From NCBI RefSeq assembly GCF_004526235.1, contig NZ_CP038159.1, positions 744,001-808,000 of the forward strand: a DNA stretch of 64,000 nucleotides, given 5' to 3'. This stretch comes from Sphingobacterium sp. CZ-2 (lineage in GTDB: Bacteria; Bacteroidota; Bacteroidia; Sphingobacteriales; Sphingobacteriaceae). The translations under genes and the position numbers were made by a program. The notes under the pieces are model-generated. The model had not been told where the DNA came from and made no database searches. It worked only from the letters and a program-made list of their open reading frames with translations. Below are positions 25,796-35,772 of the stretch, one piece after another. The number at the start of each line of letters is the position of its first letter. Position 1 is the first letter of the stretch.

Positions 25796-26914
25796 TTAAT
25801 TTGTAAGTTGGTTCAATAACATGTTTACACGATCCAATTGCGTTGCATCTTCCGCCTTTTCATAATACAACGCCAATGATTTCAACGCATTGATCTCATA
25901 AGGCTTAATCTCATTCGCTTTTAAAAGATAGTTCTGTGCATTATACTGCGCTTCTTGATTCGAGGTATCAGACAAGAAATCTTTTAAATAGATTAATCCC
26001 AAGGCTAAATTAGATTCATAATTATTTGCATCCAATTGCAAAACCTTTTCATAATAGGTCTTAGCTATAGCTACCTGGTTTGCATTTTCATTTGCATAAC
26101 CCGCTAAATAATTAAGATCTATATTCTCCGGTTCGTATTTTAATGCTTCTCCAATTAAAGGAACAATCGCATCGTAAGCTTTGTTCTTCGCATATTTATC
26201 AATCAAAAGGAACAATAAGGATTTTTCTTCCTGAAATTTGGTTCGACCAGTTTCAAGCGTACTCAAAGCCAATTGCTTTTCCCCTAATTTATCATAAATA
26301 TCAGAAAGTTCAATGTATTGCTGAGGAGTAACTTTTTCCGACTCAAGTATAGCTTTATAAAACTTAACCGACTCTTGCAATTTACCAGCCTTATTTGCTA
26401 ATAATGCCAGGTTATAGGTGACATCTTCCGATTTGACGTGCATTTCATCCACTTTACTGAAATCTTGATATGCCGCATCAAATTTATTGTCTTTCAAAGC
26501 CTTATTCGCACGGGTAATCAATGCAGCTGCCAAATTCTGCTTCACGTAATCCATCTCACCAGGATATCCTTCCTTATCCTTATCAGTTAATTTTCCAAGA
26601 GTTTGGAAAGTAAGATCGATAGGATCCTGATTGATGTTCGTTTTTACGGTACGATTAGAATCCGCATAAGCGAGCGAGCTTAACACCATCGCGCGTAATA
26701 CATTTACCCTAGTCTTCGTGGAGTCTTTTTTGGTTTTATAGATATTGCCCAATTGTTTCATGGCATTATCTAAATTCTTGATATCTCCAGTCTGCGTATA
26801 TAAAGCAAACGCATTACTAGCCTCCTTATAGGCAGATTGCCCATAAGAAGCTTGTGAAAATAATACAAATAGGAGAGCTAAAGCTCCGATAAATAGATTA
26901 TTCTTGTTCTTCAT
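25796..26914 (-). CDS. Secreted tetratricopeptide repeat protein overlapping gyrA
   Basis: The ATG at 26912-26914 gives 372 residues with a good signal peptide ([20 protein letters not shown], cleavage near SYGQ). An upstream ATG would add 18 charged residues before the leader and was rejected. TPR motifs run through the mature part, for example [38 protein letters not shown] near 270. The coding start overlaps the 3' end of gyrA by 17 bases, implying co-transcription. Function unknown. Confidence 0.8.
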   Translation of the reverse strand: MKNKNNLFIGALALLFVLFSQASYGQSAYKEASNAFALYTQTGDIKNLDNAMKQLGNIYKTKKDSTKTRVNVLRAMVLSSLAYADSNRTVKTNINQDPIDLTFQTLGKLTDKDKEGYPGEMDYVKQNLAAALITRANKALKDNKFDAAYQDFSKVDEMHVKSEDVTYNLALLANKAGKLQESVKFYKAILESEKVTPQQYIELSDIYDKLGEKQLALSTLETGRTKFQEEKSLLFLLIDKYAKNKAYDAIVPLIGEALKYEPENIDLNYLAGYANENANQVAIAKTYYEKVLQLDANNYESNLALGLIYLKDFLSDTSNQEAQYNAQNYLLKANEIKPYEINALKSLALYYEKAEDATQLDRVNMLLNQLTN

Positions 26915-29450
26915 TCTCAGGATTACTTGAGCTATTTTCAGATTGATTTTCTGTTTCTTCGCCATCAAATTCTTCCTCTTCTTGTCTTTCTACTTTAGTA
27001 ATGGAAGCAATTGCATCCGTATCTTTCAATGTAATCAGTTTTACACCTTGCGTTGCACGTCCCATCACTCGTAAACTTTCCACACCAATTCGAATAACAA
27101 TACCTGATTTATTAATAATCATCAAGTCATTCTCATCGGTTACACCTTTGATCGCAACAAGTTCACCGGTCTTATCCGTTACGTTAATGGTTTTTACACC
27201 TTTACCACCACGGTTTGTGATTCGGTAATCTTCAATATCCGTACGTTTTCCGAAACCTTTTTCAGAAACTACCAATACAGTTGTCTCTTGATCATTAACA
27301 CTAATCATGCCAACTACCTCATCTTTTTCATGTGCTAAGGTGATTCCGCGAACACCAGTTGCCGTTCTTCCCATCGGGCGAACAGTCGACTCGTTAAAAC
27401 GGATCGCACGACCAGAACGAAGCGCCATCACAATTTCACTTGTACCCGAAGTCAAGGTTGCTTCGATCAATTGATCTCCATCATTGATGTTGATCGCGTT
27501 GATACCATTTGCTCTTGGTCTTGAGTATGCTTCCAATGATGTTTTCTTGATCGTACCTTTTTTCGTACACATGATGATGTAGTTGTTTTCCAGGTACTCT
27601 TGATCCTTCAGATTGGTGACTTTGATATAAGCCTTGATCTTTTCATCTTTTGGAATATTGATGATATTCTGTAGTGCTCTTCCTTTAGATGTTCTGCTTC
27701 CTTCCGGAATCTCGAAGGCGCGCAGCCAGAAACAACGTCCAGCTTCTGTAAATAACAATAAGTAGTTATGTGCAGATGCCGTAATAATATGCTCTGTAAA
27801 GTCCTCATCGCGGGTTGTTGACCCGATAGCACCTTTACCACCACGTCCTTGACGACGGTATTCTGTTAATGGCGTACGTTTTACGTAACTGTTATGGGAG
27901 ATAGTGATCACCACTTCTTCATCATCGATGAAATCTTCCATACGCATATCCTCAGCAGAATGTACGATATGAGATCTTCTCTCATCACCATACTTCTCCC
28001 TAACCTCAACAAGTTCTTCCTTGATGATCTTAAAGCGTAAAGACTCATCCGCTAAAACTTCTTTTAAGTATTCGATGGTCTTCATCAATTCCGCATATTC
28101 TTCTTTGATCTTATCGCGCTCTAGTCCTGTCAATCTTCTTAGGGTCATGTCCAAGATAGCTCTTGCCTGTATGTCAGACAATCCAAATCGCTCCATCAAT
28201 CCAACACGCGCATCTTCTGGCGTATCGGAATTACGGATCAATTGGATCACTTCATCCAGGTGATCTAATGCGATCAAGTATCCTTCTAATATATGCGCAC
28301 GTTTTTCAGCTTCGGCTAATTCAAACCTCGTTCTACGTATAACCACATCGTGGCGGTGTTCAACGAACTCATGGATCATATCCTTTAAGTTCATCAACAT
28401 CGGACGACCTTTTACCAAGGCGATATTGTTTACCGAGAAAGAAGTCTGTAAAGCGGTGTACTTATATAAGTTGTTCAATACCACATTGGCATTGGCGTCA
28501 CGCTTAATTTCATAAACCACACGGATATCTTTCGCCGATTCATCTCTGATCTCAGAAATTCCCTCGATTTTCTTTTCATGAACCAAGTCAGCAGTACGTT
28601 TAATCATCTCTGCTTTGTTCACTTGGTAAGGGATCTCGGTTACCACAATAATTTCCTTACCGGTTTTGGTCGTTTCGATCTCCGCCTTAGCGCGCATCAC
28701 AATACGGCCACGACCAGTTTCGAATGCATCTTTAACCCCAGAAAATCCGTAGATCAAACCTCCGGTAGGGAAGTCAGGACCTTTTACATAGGTCATCAAT
28801 TCCGAAATCTCAATGTCTCTATTATCAATATAAGCAATAGTACCATCGATCACCTCCGTTAGGTTATGAGGCGCCATATTGGTGGCCATACCTACCGCAA
28901 TACCGGAAGCACCATTTACTAATAGGTTCGGGATCCTGGTCGGAAGAACGGTTGGTTCCTGAAGGGAATCATCAAAGTTCAATTGAAAGTCTACCGTGTC
29001 CTTTTGGATATCGGCAAGCATTTCTTCAGCGATCTTCCGAAGTCTAGCCTCGGTATAACGCATTGCCGCTGGTGGGTCACCATCTAGGGAACCGTAGTTT
29101 CCCTGTCCATCGACCAATGGATAGCGTAAGGACCAATCTTGAGCCATACGAACCATCGTATCGTAAACTGATGAGTCACCATGTGGGTGATACTTACCTA
29201 ATACATCCCCGACAATACGGGCAGATTTCTTAAAAGGTTTTCCACTAGTTACCCCCAAGTCCAACATACCGTACAATACACGGCGGTGAACCGGTTTGAA
29301 ACCATCACGTGCATCCGGTAGGGCGCGAGAAACGATAACCGACATCGAATAATCGATGTAGGCCGATTTCATTTGGTCTTCAATATTGATGGGGATAATC
29401 CTGTTTTCGGCAGGTACTAAGTTGTTTTCGTTTTCTGTTTCTTCAGCCAT
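26898..29450 (-). CDS. gyrA: DNA gyrase subunit A
   Basis: This 850-residue type IIA topoisomerase subunit has the catalytic Tyr at residue 132 ([10 protein letters not shown]) and the quinolone-determining region [10 protein letters not shown]. Ser 93 and Asp 97 (E. coli 83 and 87) are both unmutated. The C-terminal beta-pinwheel includes the gyrase-specific GyrA box form QGRGGKG near 540, which distinguishes it from ParC. The tail is acidic ([19 protein letters not shown]). It introduces negative supercoils with GyrB, encoded elsewhere. The two TPR genes follow on the same strand. Confidence 0.97.
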   Translation of the reverse strand: MAEETENENNLVPAENRIIPINIEDQMKSAYIDYSMSVIVSRALPDARDGFKPVHRRVLYGMLDLGVTSGKPFKKSARIVGDVLGKYHPHGDSSVYDTMVRMAQDWSLRYPLVDGQGNYGSLDGDPPAAMRYTEARLRKIAEEMLADIQKDTVDFQLNFDDSLQEPTVLPTRIPNLLVNGASGIAVGMATNMAPHNLTEVIDGTIAYIDNRDIEISELMTYVKGPDFPTGGLIYGFSGVKDAFETGRGRIVMRAKAEIETTKTGKEIIVVTEIPYQVNKAEMIKRTADLVHEKKIEGISEIRDESAKDIRVVYEIKRDANANVVLNNLYKYTALQTSFSVNNIALVKGRPMLMNLKDMIHEFVEHRHDVVIRRTRFELAEAEKRAHILEGYLIALDHLDEVIQLIRNSDTPEDARVGLMERFGLSDIQARAILDMTLRRLTGLERDKIKEEYAELMKTIEYLKEVLADESLRFKIIKEELVEVREKYGDERRSHIVHSAEDMRMEDFIDDEEVVITISHNSYVKRTPLTEYRRQGRGGKGAIGSTTRDEDFTEHIITASAHNYLLLFTEAGRCFWLRAFEIPEGSRTSKGRALQNIINIPKDEKIKAYIKVTNLKDQEYLENNYIIMCTKKGTIKKTSLEAYSRPRANGINAININDGDQLIEATLTSGTSEIVMALRSGRAIRFNESTVRPMGRTATGVRGITLAHEKDEVVGMISVNDQETTVLVVSEKGFGKRTDIEDYRITNRGGKGVKTINVTDKTGELVAIKGVTDENDLMIINKSGIVIRIGVESLRVMGRATQGVKLITLKDTDAIASITKVERQEEEEFDGEETENQSENSSSNPENEEQE

Positions 29451-29793
29451 TCTTTTTTGGTTTCAATCAAACATTCAGGTGCATCATCCAATTGATTACA
29501 CCTAACAGGCGAAGGTACACAATTTTTGTGGCATTAAACAGTATTTAAGGCATTAAAAATATCAACATTCAAAGGCAATTGTTAATTTTTTTGACAAAAG
29601 AATTTATGGAAGCCTAAATGCCTTTTGTATGACAAATTAATATCAAACAATAATATATTTTGTGATTTTTAAAACAAATAAGGAATTTGCTTTAAAAAAT
29701 TTTAAAAATGTTTTACCTTTGTTCTTTCTTACGATAAAATCCGTTTCACCAGACGATTTATCATCCTTATTTTTAACAATTTAACAGTAAAAA
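29451..29793. other. Divergent intergenic region gyrA / serC
   Basis: This 343-base A/T-rich gap has no ORF. On the serC side there is TTTG (29686-29689) and a perfect TACCTTTG (29714-29721), but the 24-base spacer is longer than usual. On the gyrA side the best candidate is the minus-strand TACCTTCG (29510-29517), one mismatch from consensus, with AGGTG/CACCT complementary segments in the leader (29477-29502). No riboswitch was recognised. Confidence 0.5.
29686..29721 (+). promoter_or_regulatory. Probable serC-serA promoter
   Basis: TACCTTTG at 29714-29721 is an exact match to TAnnTTTG. The nearest TTTG lies at 29686-29689 with a 24-base spacer, longer than the usual 19-21. Predicted start near 29728 and leader about 65 bases. 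Confidence 0.45.
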
Positions 29794-30861
29794 ATGAAAC
29801 ATAATTTCGGTGCAGGTCCTTGTATTCTACCAAAGGAAGTCTTTGAAGAAGCTGCAAAAGCAGTGCTTGATTTTAATGGTACAGGTCTTTCTATCTTAGA
29901 GGTTTCGCATCGTTCCAAAGAATTTGAAGAGGTAGTCGTAGAGACTGAGCGTCTCGTTAGGGAGCTATTGAATGTCCCTGAAGATTATTCCATTCTTTTC
30001 TTACAAGGTGGTGCTACGCAACAATTTGCCATGGTTCCTATGAATCTTCTTCCAGAAAATGGGAGGGCAGCTTATTTAGATACCGGTGTTTGGGCAACTA
30101 AGGCCGCTAAAGAAGCAAAAAAAGTAGGACATGTCGAGATCGTGGCTTCTTCGAGTGACCAGAATTATTCCTACATCCCCAAGGATTTCCAAATCCCAGC
30201 AGATGCAGCATACTTCCATTATACGTCGAATAATACCATTTATGGAACCGAAGTTTTTGAAAAACCAGCAACTGCAGTTCCAACGGTAGTAGACATGTCT
30301 TCGGATATCCTAAGCCGAAAAATTGATGTTTCCGAGTTCGATCTGATCTACGCTGGCGCTCAGAAAAACATGGGACCGGCAGGTGTAACGCTTGTGATCA
30401 TCAAAAATGAATTGTTCGGAAAATCAGGCCGTACCTTCCCAACTATTTTTGATTACGAATCCCACGCAAAAGCAGGATCCATGTATAATACGCCGCCAGT
30501 ATTCTCCATTTATGTTTCCATGTTAAACCTTCGTTGGTTAAAAGCGAAAGGAGGGGTGGATGTCATTGAGCAGGAGAACATCATTAAAGCACGTACTTTG
30601 TACGAGGAGATTGACAGAAACCCATTCTTCAAGGGAACAGCCGCTGTAGAAGACCGTTCGAGAATGAATATTACGTTTGTTATGGACAGCCCTGAATTGG
30701 AAGCTGAATTCTTAGCGTTAGCAAAAGAACGTAATTTAGTAGGTATCAAAGGTCATCGTTCCGTTGGTGGATTCCGTGCATCGGTTTACAATGCATTGAC
30801 CATTTCATCCATCAATGCTTTAGTCGATACCATGAGAGAATTTGAAGAAAATCACAAATAA
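29794..30861 (+). CDS. serC: Phosphoserine aminotransferase
   Basis: At 355 residues this is a typical SerC length. [12 protein letters not shown] at 5-16 is the family start, with [18 protein letters not shown] near 69 and the PLP Schiff-base Lys at 191 ([12 protein letters not shown]). The enzyme converts 3-phosphohydroxypyruvate to phosphoserine with glutamate, the second step of serine synthesis. serA follows after 6 bases, so the first two steps of the pathway are co-transcribed. Confidence 0.95.
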   Translation: MKHNFGAGPCILPKEVFEEAAKAVLDFNGTGLSILEVSHRSKEFEEVVVETERLVRELLNVPEDYSILFLQGGATQQFAMVPMNLLPENGRAAYLDTGVWATKAAKEAKKVGHVEIVASSSDQNYSYIPKDFQIPADAAYFHYTSNNTIYGTEVFEKPATAVPTVVDMSSDILSRKIDVSEFDLIYAGAQKNMGPAGVTLVIIKNELFGKSGRTFPTIFDYESHAKAGSMYNTPPVFSIYVSMLNLRWLKAKGGVDVIEQENIIKARTLYEEIDRNPFFKGTAAVEDRSRMNITFVMDSPELEAEFLALAKERNLVGIKGHRSVGGFRASVYNALTISSINALVDTMREFEENHK

Positions 30862-30867
30862 TAATTA

Positions 30868-31815
30868 ATGAGAATTTTAGCAAACGATGGAATTAATCCC
30901 ATCGGTAAAAAGATATTAGAGGATGCAGGATTTATCGTAGATACCATCCATATTCCTCAAGAGGAGCTTGCTCTTCGTTTGAACGATTACGATGCAGTAA
31001 CCGTTCGTAGTGCAACAAAAATAAGACAGGCATTGATCGATGCTTGTCCAAATCTTAAAGTTATCGGTCGTGGTGGCGTAGGTATGGACAACATTGATGT
31101 GGATTATGCCGTATCAAAGGGAATTGCTGTAGTCAACACACCTGCTGCATCTTCGCATTCCGTTGCGGAATTGGTATTTGCCCATTTATTGAATGGCGTT
31201 CGGTTTTTATTCGATGCCAATCGCAAGATGCCTCTAGAGGGCGGGACCAATTTTGGTGCATTAAAAAAAGCTTATGCAGCTGGCGTAGAATTACAGGGAA
31301 AAACATTAGGCGTGGTTGGTTTTGGTCGTATTGGCCGCGAAACAGCCAAAATTGCCTTGGGATTAGGGATGAATGTGTTATATTCTGATCTTTTTGAAGG
31401 ACCTAAATCCTTAACATTAACACTTTCCGGCGGAATCCAAGTGGAAGTTCCAGTTGAACAGGCTGATCTGGAAACTATTTTCCGTCAAGCTGACTTCATC
31501 TCCCTGCATGTTCCATTTACCGATAAACCTGTCATTGGAAAAGAAGAATTCGCCTTATTAAAAGATGGAGCAGGATTGGTAAACGCCTCTAGGGGTGGTG
31601 TAATCGATGAACTGGCATTGGTTGAAGCATTGAATTCCGGCAAAGTTTCCTTTGCAGCACTTGATGTTTTTGACAACGAGCCTAGCCCTAGAACAGAAAT
31701 ATTAACACATCCGAGGATTTCCTTGACACCACATATTGGTGCTGCGACCAATGAGGCGCAGGAAAGAATCGGTGAAGAACTTGCTCAGTTGTTGATTGAG
31801 AACCTGAAGAAGTAG
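30868..31815 (+). CDS. serA: D-3-phosphoglycerate dehydrogenase-type 2-hydroxyacid dehydrogenase (short form)
   Basis: This 315-residue protein has the D-isomer 2-hydroxyacid dehydrogenase fold. The NAD loop GFGRIG is at 151-156 and the catalytic triad lies at Arg 242 (NASRGGVID), Glu 271 (DNEP) and His 289 (PHIGAAT). The C-terminal ACT and intervening domains of E. coli SerA (410 residues) are absent, so serine feedback through ACT is not expected. The SerA role is inferred from the serC operon. A strong terminator follows. Confidence 0.85.
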   Translation: MRILANDGINPIGKKILEDAGFIVDTIHIPQEELALRLNDYDAVTVRSATKIRQALIDACPNLKVIGRGGVGMDNIDVDYAVSKGIAVVNTPAASSHSVAELVFAHLLNGVRFLFDANRKMPLEGGTNFGALKKAYAAGVELQGKTLGVVGFGRIGRETAKIALGLGMNVLYSDLFEGPKSLTLTLSGGIQVEVPVEQADLETIFRQADFISLHVPFTDKPVIGKEEFALLKDGAGLVNASRGGVIDELALVEALNSGKVSFAALDVFDNEPSPRTEILTHPRISLTPHIGAATNEAQERIGEELAQLLIENLKK

Positions 31816-31836
31816 TTCTTCCGCATAGAAATGTAT

Positions 31837-31875
31837 GCGGCACAAAACCATTTAGGAATTTGTGCCGCTTTTTTT
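31837..31875 (+). terminator. Intrinsic terminator after serC-serA
   Basis: GCGGCACAAA (31837-31846) pairs perfectly with TTTGTGCCGC (31859-31868), followed by T7. Confidence 0.92.
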
Positions 31876-31927
31876 GTGAAAAAACCTATATTCACACCCG
31901 CAAAAAAAAATTGTATAAAAAGTAGAT

Positions 31928-33241
31928 ATGAAAATTCTAAAATTCGGAGGAACATCCGTAGGAAGTGCTGAACGTATCAAAGGATTACTAGACATAGTAA
32001 ATCCCGCAGAACGTCAAATTGTTGTACTTTCAGCTGTTGCTGGAACGACCAATGCCTTGGTAGAAATTGCTAAAGCCCTTTTAAATGGTAAGAAGGACGA
32101 GGCCAAACAATTAATTAGTGAACATAAGGATAAGTACGAAAACTTAATCAAGGAACTCTTCAGCACAGAGAACGGATATAAGAATGGAAAAGAATTGATC
32201 GATTATCACTTTAACTTGATCTCCTCCTTATCAAACGACCTGTTTACGCCTGTGGAGGATAAGATCATCCTTGCGCAAGGGGAATTGATGTCCACTAATC
32301 TTTGGCACCTGTATTTACAGGAAAAAGGAGTGAAGTCTGTGCTATTGCCAGCATTGGATTTCATGAAAATCGATGAGGATAATGAACCTATCGTGCCTTT
32401 TATCAAAGAGAAGTTGGAGGCTATTTTAGAAGAAACACCAGAAAACACCCTGTTCATCACGCAAGGTTTTATCTGTCGCAATTCCTTCGGTGAGATTGAT
32501 AACCTGCGTCGCGGTGGATCAGATTATACCGCTTCCTTGATCGGTGCAGCAATTCAAGCTGATGAGGTTCAGATCTGGACGGATATTGATGGGATGCATA
32601 ACAATGACCCTCGTATCGTGAAGAACACGACTCCAATCGCTAACCTTAGCTTTGATGAAGCGGCAGAATTGGCCTACTTTGGAGCTAAGATCCTGCATCC
32701 TCAAAGCGTATTCCCAGCACAAAAATATAATGTGCCTGTACGATTATTGAATACCATGGATCCGAAAGCCTATGGAACCCTGATTTCGAAAGATGGTGGA
32801 CAGAAAGGATTTATCCGTGCGGTAGCTGCTAAGGATGAAATTACGGCTATCCATATCCATTCCTCCAGAATGCTATTAGCCTATGGTTTCCTACGTAAGA
32901 TCTTTGAGATTTTTGAGCGTTATAAAACACCGATCGATATGATTACCACCTCCGAAGTGGCTGTGTCCTTATCCATCGACGATACCAAGAACCTGGGCGA
33001 CATCATCCGCGAAGTGGAAGACTTCGGTAGGGTAAGTGTTGACAGAAATCAGACTATCATCTGTGTGGTTGGTGATTTTGGTGCCAACACCCATGGCTAT
33101 GCAGCGCGCGTATTAGATGCTGTAAAACATCTTCCATTACGCATGGTGTCTTATGGCGGTTCCGATTATAACGTTTCCATCCTGTTGGATTCTGAACATA
33201 AAGTGGAAGCCCTAAGATCTTTACATAACAGACTTTTCTAA
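31928..33241 (+). CDS. lysC: Aspartate kinase (monofunctional)
   Basis: This 437-residue aspartokinase begins MKILKFGGTSVGS (KFGGTSV at 5-11). The amino acid kinase domain includes FITQGFICRNSFGEIDNLRRGGSDYTASLIGAA near 175-208 and WTDIDGMHNNDPR near 217. Two ACT domains occupy about residues 300-437 (IHSSRMLLAYGFLRKIFEIF, TTSEVAVSLSID). There is no homoserine dehydrogenase fusion. It phosphorylates aspartate, the first step to lysine and threonine. lysA starts 7 bases later, so a lysine-dedicated isoform is likely. No lysine riboswitch is visible in the 50-base gap upstream. Confidence 0.93.
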   Translation: MKILKFGGTSVGSAERIKGLLDIVNPAERQIVVLSAVAGTTNALVEIAKALLNGKKDEAKQLISEHKDKYENLIKELFSTENGYKNGKELIDYHFNLISSLSNDLFTPVEDKIILAQGELMSTNLWHLYLQEKGVKSVLLPALDFMKIDEDNEPIVPFIKEKLEAILEETPENTLFITQGFICRNSFGEIDNLRRGGSDYTASLIGAAIQADEVQIWTDIDGMHNNDPRIVKNTTPIANLSFDEAAELAYFGAKILHPQSVFPAQKYNVPVRLLNTMDPKAYGTLISKDGGQKGFIRAVAAKDEITAIHIHSSRMLLAYGFLRKIFEIFERYKTPIDMITTSEVAVSLSIDDTKNLGDIIREVEDFGRVSVDRNQTIICVVGDFGANTHGYAARVLDAVKHLPLRMVSYGGSDYNVSILLDSEHKVEALRSLHNRLF

Positions 33242-33248
33242 ACCTATA

Positions 33249-34403
33249 ATGAACATACATCAATTAGATATCAATCATTTGAAATCCTTAGAAACGCCAT
33301 TCTACCATTATGATATGGAGCTTTTGGCAAATACCTTGGATGCCGCTAAAAAAGCTGCTGACAAGCGGGGATTTCATTTACACTACGCCCTTAAAGCGAA
33401 CTTCAACGACCGTATTTTGGAACTTATCCAATCAAAGGGATATGGGGCCGACTGTGTGAGTGGCAATGAGGTACAAAAATCCATCGATATGGGTTTCCCA
33501 GCTTCGCAGATTACTTTTGCTGGCGTAGGCAAATCCGATAAGGAGATCATCCTGGCCTTGGAACAACAAATATTTGCGTTCAACGTGGAATCTATCCAAG
33601 AGCTGTTGATCATTGATGAATTAGCTGGTAAATTGGGTGTAAAAGCGAATATTTCCCTTCGGATCAATCCGAATGTGGATGCGCATACACACCATTACAT
33701 CACCACCGGTCTGGATGAGAATAAATTCGGGGTTCCCAATTCCGAATTGGAGAAAGCGGCATCAGTACTACGATCCTGTGAGCATGTGAACCTGTTGGGT
33801 CTGCATTTTCATGTTGGTTCGCAGATCACCGATATGAATGTATTCAAAAGCCTTTGTGTAAAGGTGAATGAATGGAAGAATTGGTTTGAAGAGCGTGGAA
33901 CGACCATTAAAGTATTGAACGTAGGAGGGGGATTAGGCGTTGATTACCAACAGCCTGATGAAAACCCGATGCCTGACTTTGAAGCCTATTTTGATGTTTT
34001 TGATAAGTTCTTGGAGCGAAATCCCAATCAGGAAGTACATTTTGAATTAGGTAGAGCGCTTGTGGCTCAATCCGGAACCTTGGTAAGCCAGGTGCTGTAC
34101 ACCAAAAGCGGAATCAAAAAGAACTTTTTGATTTTAGATGCCGGAATGACGGAATTAATGCGTCCAGCTTTATACCAAGCCTACCATAAGATCGAAAAAT
34201 TAGGCAGCTCAAACCAGGAAGAATTACTTAATTATGATGTGGTAGGTCCTATCTGTGAAAGCTCCGACTGCTTTGGAAAGGAAGTTACCCTTCCTATTTC
34301 AGAAAGGGGAGACCTGATCGCTATCCGTACCGCCGGCGCCTATGGTGAAGTCATGGCATCCCGGTATAATTTAAGGGATGAGATAAGGTATGTGTATGGG
34401 TAG
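33249..34403 (+). CDS. lysA: Diaminopimelate decarboxylase
   Basis: This 384-residue fold-type III PLP decarboxylase has the PLP Lys at 49 (HYALKANFN), HFHVGSQ near 193, the phosphate-binding GGGLGVDY near 225 and the second-subunit Cys motif CESSDCFG near 337. It makes lysine from meso-diaminopimelate, the last step of the pathway. It is paired with the aspartokinase gene and followed by a good terminator at 34460. Confidence 0.93.
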   Translation: MNIHQLDINHLKSLETPFYHYDMELLANTLDAAKKAADKRGFHLHYALKANFNDRILELIQSKGYGADCVSGNEVQKSIDMGFPASQITFAGVGKSDKEIILALEQQIFAFNVESIQELLIIDELAGKLGVKANISLRINPNVDAHTHHYITTGLDENKFGVPNSELEKAASVLRSCEHVNLLGLHFHVGSQITDMNVFKSLCVKVNEWKNWFEERGTTIKVLNVGGGLGVDYQQPDENPMPDFEAYFDVFDKFLERNPNQEVHFELGRALVAQSGTLVSQVLYTKSGIKKNFLILDAGMTELMRPALYQAYHKIEKLGSSNQEELLNYDVVGPICESSDCFGKEVTLPISERGDLIAIRTAGAYGEVMASRYNLRDEIRYVYG

Positions 34404-34409
34404 GTTTTT

Positions 34410-34440
34410 TAGACGTTAGATGATAGATTTTAGACGTTAG
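34410..34440 (+). repeat. AT-rich dispersed motif (TTAGACGTTAGATGATAGA type)
   Basis: CGTTAGATGATAGA at 34414-34427, followed by a second TTAGACGTTAGAC at about 34430. The same 14-mer occurs at 56410-56423, also beside a CATTGCGA palindrome, and nearly inverted at 56630-56643. Confidence 0.6.
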
Positions 34441-34459
34441 ACCTATGTGGATATTGAAT

Positions 34460-34490
34460 AAGAGGAACATTTGTTCCTCTTTTTATTTTT
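34460..34490 (+). terminator. Intrinsic terminator after lysC-lysA
   Basis: AAGAGGAACA (34460-34469), loop TT, TGTTCCTCTT (34472-34481), then a T-rich tail to about 34490. Confidence 0.9.
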
Positions 34491-34494
34491 TCCA

Positions 34495-34525
34495 CCCCGC
34501 GTCATTGCGAGGAGTCCTTCGTCAT
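34495..34525. repeat. Left half of the dispersed repeat copy 3, interrupted by IS110 insertion
   Basis: CCCCGCGTCATTGCGAGGAG followed by TCCTTCGTCAT, cut off at 34525. The partner half begins CATTGCGAAGAGG at 35773. CACCCCGCGTCATTGCGAGG is also found on both sides (34493 and 35791). Confidence 0.75.
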
Positions 34526-34539
34526 CGTAAGTTTGTAGG

Positions 34540-34740
34540 GAAGTTATAGGAATTAAAGAAACAGAATATAATTTTGTATTTCATTTAGGATACAGCGAGA
34601 GAGGGAGTAAGATTTTTAATCGTCATTGGTCCTTGAGAGACCCTTCGCAATGTTAATCCCCCTCTCTTATTCCTATCATAAACTTGGACAGTTCATTAGG
34701 CCCGGAGCCTGTTTTTACGATTGATAAGTTATGATAAGAG
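34540..34740 (+). ncRNA. Candidate IS110 bridge RNA (target loop + donor loop)
   Basis: Target loop: stem AGAGAGGG (34598-34605) with CCCTCTCT (34660-34667), plus GATT/AATC inside. The loop holds TCGTCATTG (34620-34628), equal to the top strand of the restored target, and CTTCGCAATG (34643-34652), the complement of CATTGCGAAG at 35773-35782. Donor loop: stem TATCATAAACTT (34674-34685) with AAGTTATGATA (34726-34736). The loop holds ACAGTTCATT (34688-34697), equal to the element's right end, and TTACGAT (34715-34721), the complement of ATCGTAA at the left end (34524-34530). This matches the known IS621/IS110 bridge RNA plan, with left and right guides in each loop. Ends of the transcript are estimates. 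Confidence 0.75.
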
Positions 34741-34771
34741 CTGCTGTAATCCACAAAAATGGTATACAAAG

Positions 34772-35719
34772 ATGGTAACAGGTATTGATTGTTCAAAGGA
34801 TTATTTTGACATTTCTGTCCAATCGGGACAGAAAGAGGTTTTTAAGGGTCGTTTCAGTAACGACGAAGCGGGTTTTGTGGAGGCCCTGGGCCACATGCAC
34901 GGCAGCCATATAGCGATGGAGGCCACCGGTCCCTATTACTTCCGGCTGGCAAAGTTCCTCTGGGAGAGGGATGAACGGGTCTCGGTCATCAACCCCCTTG
35001 TCATCAGGCGTTTTTCCCAGATGACCCTGGCCAGGACCAAGACCGACAGGAAGGATGCCCAGCTCATCGCCAAGTTCACCAGCATGACGGAACCTGCCCA
35101 ATGGAGGCTGCCGGAGGAACATGTGCTGAGGATCAGGAACCTGGAAGGCTATATCAAGGGACAGAAGGAATGCAGGACCATGCTAACGAACAGGCTCCAT
35201 GCATATGAACATGCGGGAACACTGGAACCCACGCTCAGGAAGACCATAGAGGAAGGGATCAAACGTTATGATCAGGACATCAATGAACATGAAAGGCAGG
35301 TCCAGCAGATCATCATGGAGAATTACGGGGAACTCAATGCGAACCTGCGGAGCATACCCGGAATAGGGCCACGCAGCGCAGCACTGCTTATCATCCTGAC
35401 GGACGGTTTCAGTCGGTTCGAGGGGCACAGGCAGCTGATATCCTATTTCGGACTGGCGCCCAGGATATTCGAGTCCGGCAGCAGTGTAAGGGGAAAGGGA
35501 CATATCTGCAAGATGGGGATGGGCCAGGTCAGAAAGGTGCTGTACATGGCGGCAATATCCGCCATCAGGAGCAACACCGCCTGCAGCGGGCTTTATGGGA
35601 GGTTGATGGAAAAGGGAAAACCCTACAAGGTCGCAATCATAGCAGTGGTGAACAAACTGATCAAACAGGCATTCGCCATCGCAAAATCTGGAAAGGGCTA
35701 CATCGCAAAAGCGGCCTAA
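34772..35719 (+). CDS. IS110-family DEDD transposase (recombinase)
   Basis: The first in-frame ATG (34772) gives 315 residues and lies just after the donor loop; a TTG-based extension would run through that RNA and was rejected. The N-terminal DEDD_Tnp_IS110 domain has Asp 6 (GIDCS), Glu 50 (AMEATG), and Asp 92/Asp 95 (KTDRKDAQ). The C-terminal Transposase_20 domain has NLRSIPGIGPRSAALLI near 200 and SGSSVRGKGHI with the candidate serine nucleophile, then RKVLYMAAISAIR. The noncoding guide region lies upstream of the gene, the arrangement of the IS110 rather than the IS1111 subgroup. All key residues are present, so the enzyme may be active. Confidence 0.92.
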   Translation: MVTGIDCSKDYFDISVQSGQKEVFKGRFSNDEAGFVEALGHMHGSHIAMEATGPYYFRLAKFLWERDERVSVINPLVIRRFSQMTLARTKTDRKDAQLIAKFTSMTEPAQWRLPEEHVLRIRNLEGYIKGQKECRTMLTNRLHAYEHAGTLEPTLRKTIEEGIKRYDQDINEHERQVQQIIMENYGELNANLRSIPGIGPRSAALLIILTDGFSRFEGHRQLISYFGLAPRIFESGSSVRGKGHICKMGMGQVRKVLYMAAISAIRSNTACSGLYGRLMEKGKPYKVAIIAVVNKLIKQAFAIAKSGKGYIAKAA

Positions 35720-35772
35720 TCAGAATATTATTTGGAGAAAATTTAATTTATTATTTGGATATATACACAGTT

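Noticed and set aside
26898..29450. Quinolone-resistance substitution in GyrA suspected because of the nearby Qnr-like gene
   Set aside because: Ser 93 and Asp 97 (E. coli 83 and 87) are wild type.
31869..31927. Lysine riboswitch before the aspartokinase-lysA operon
   Set aside because: The gap after the serA terminator is only about 50 bases, too short for the lysine aptamer.
34721..34771. 17-codon upstream extension of the IS110 transposase from a TTG
   Set aside because: It would overlap the donor loop of the noncoding left end; the ATG at 34772 directly precedes the GID catalytic motif.
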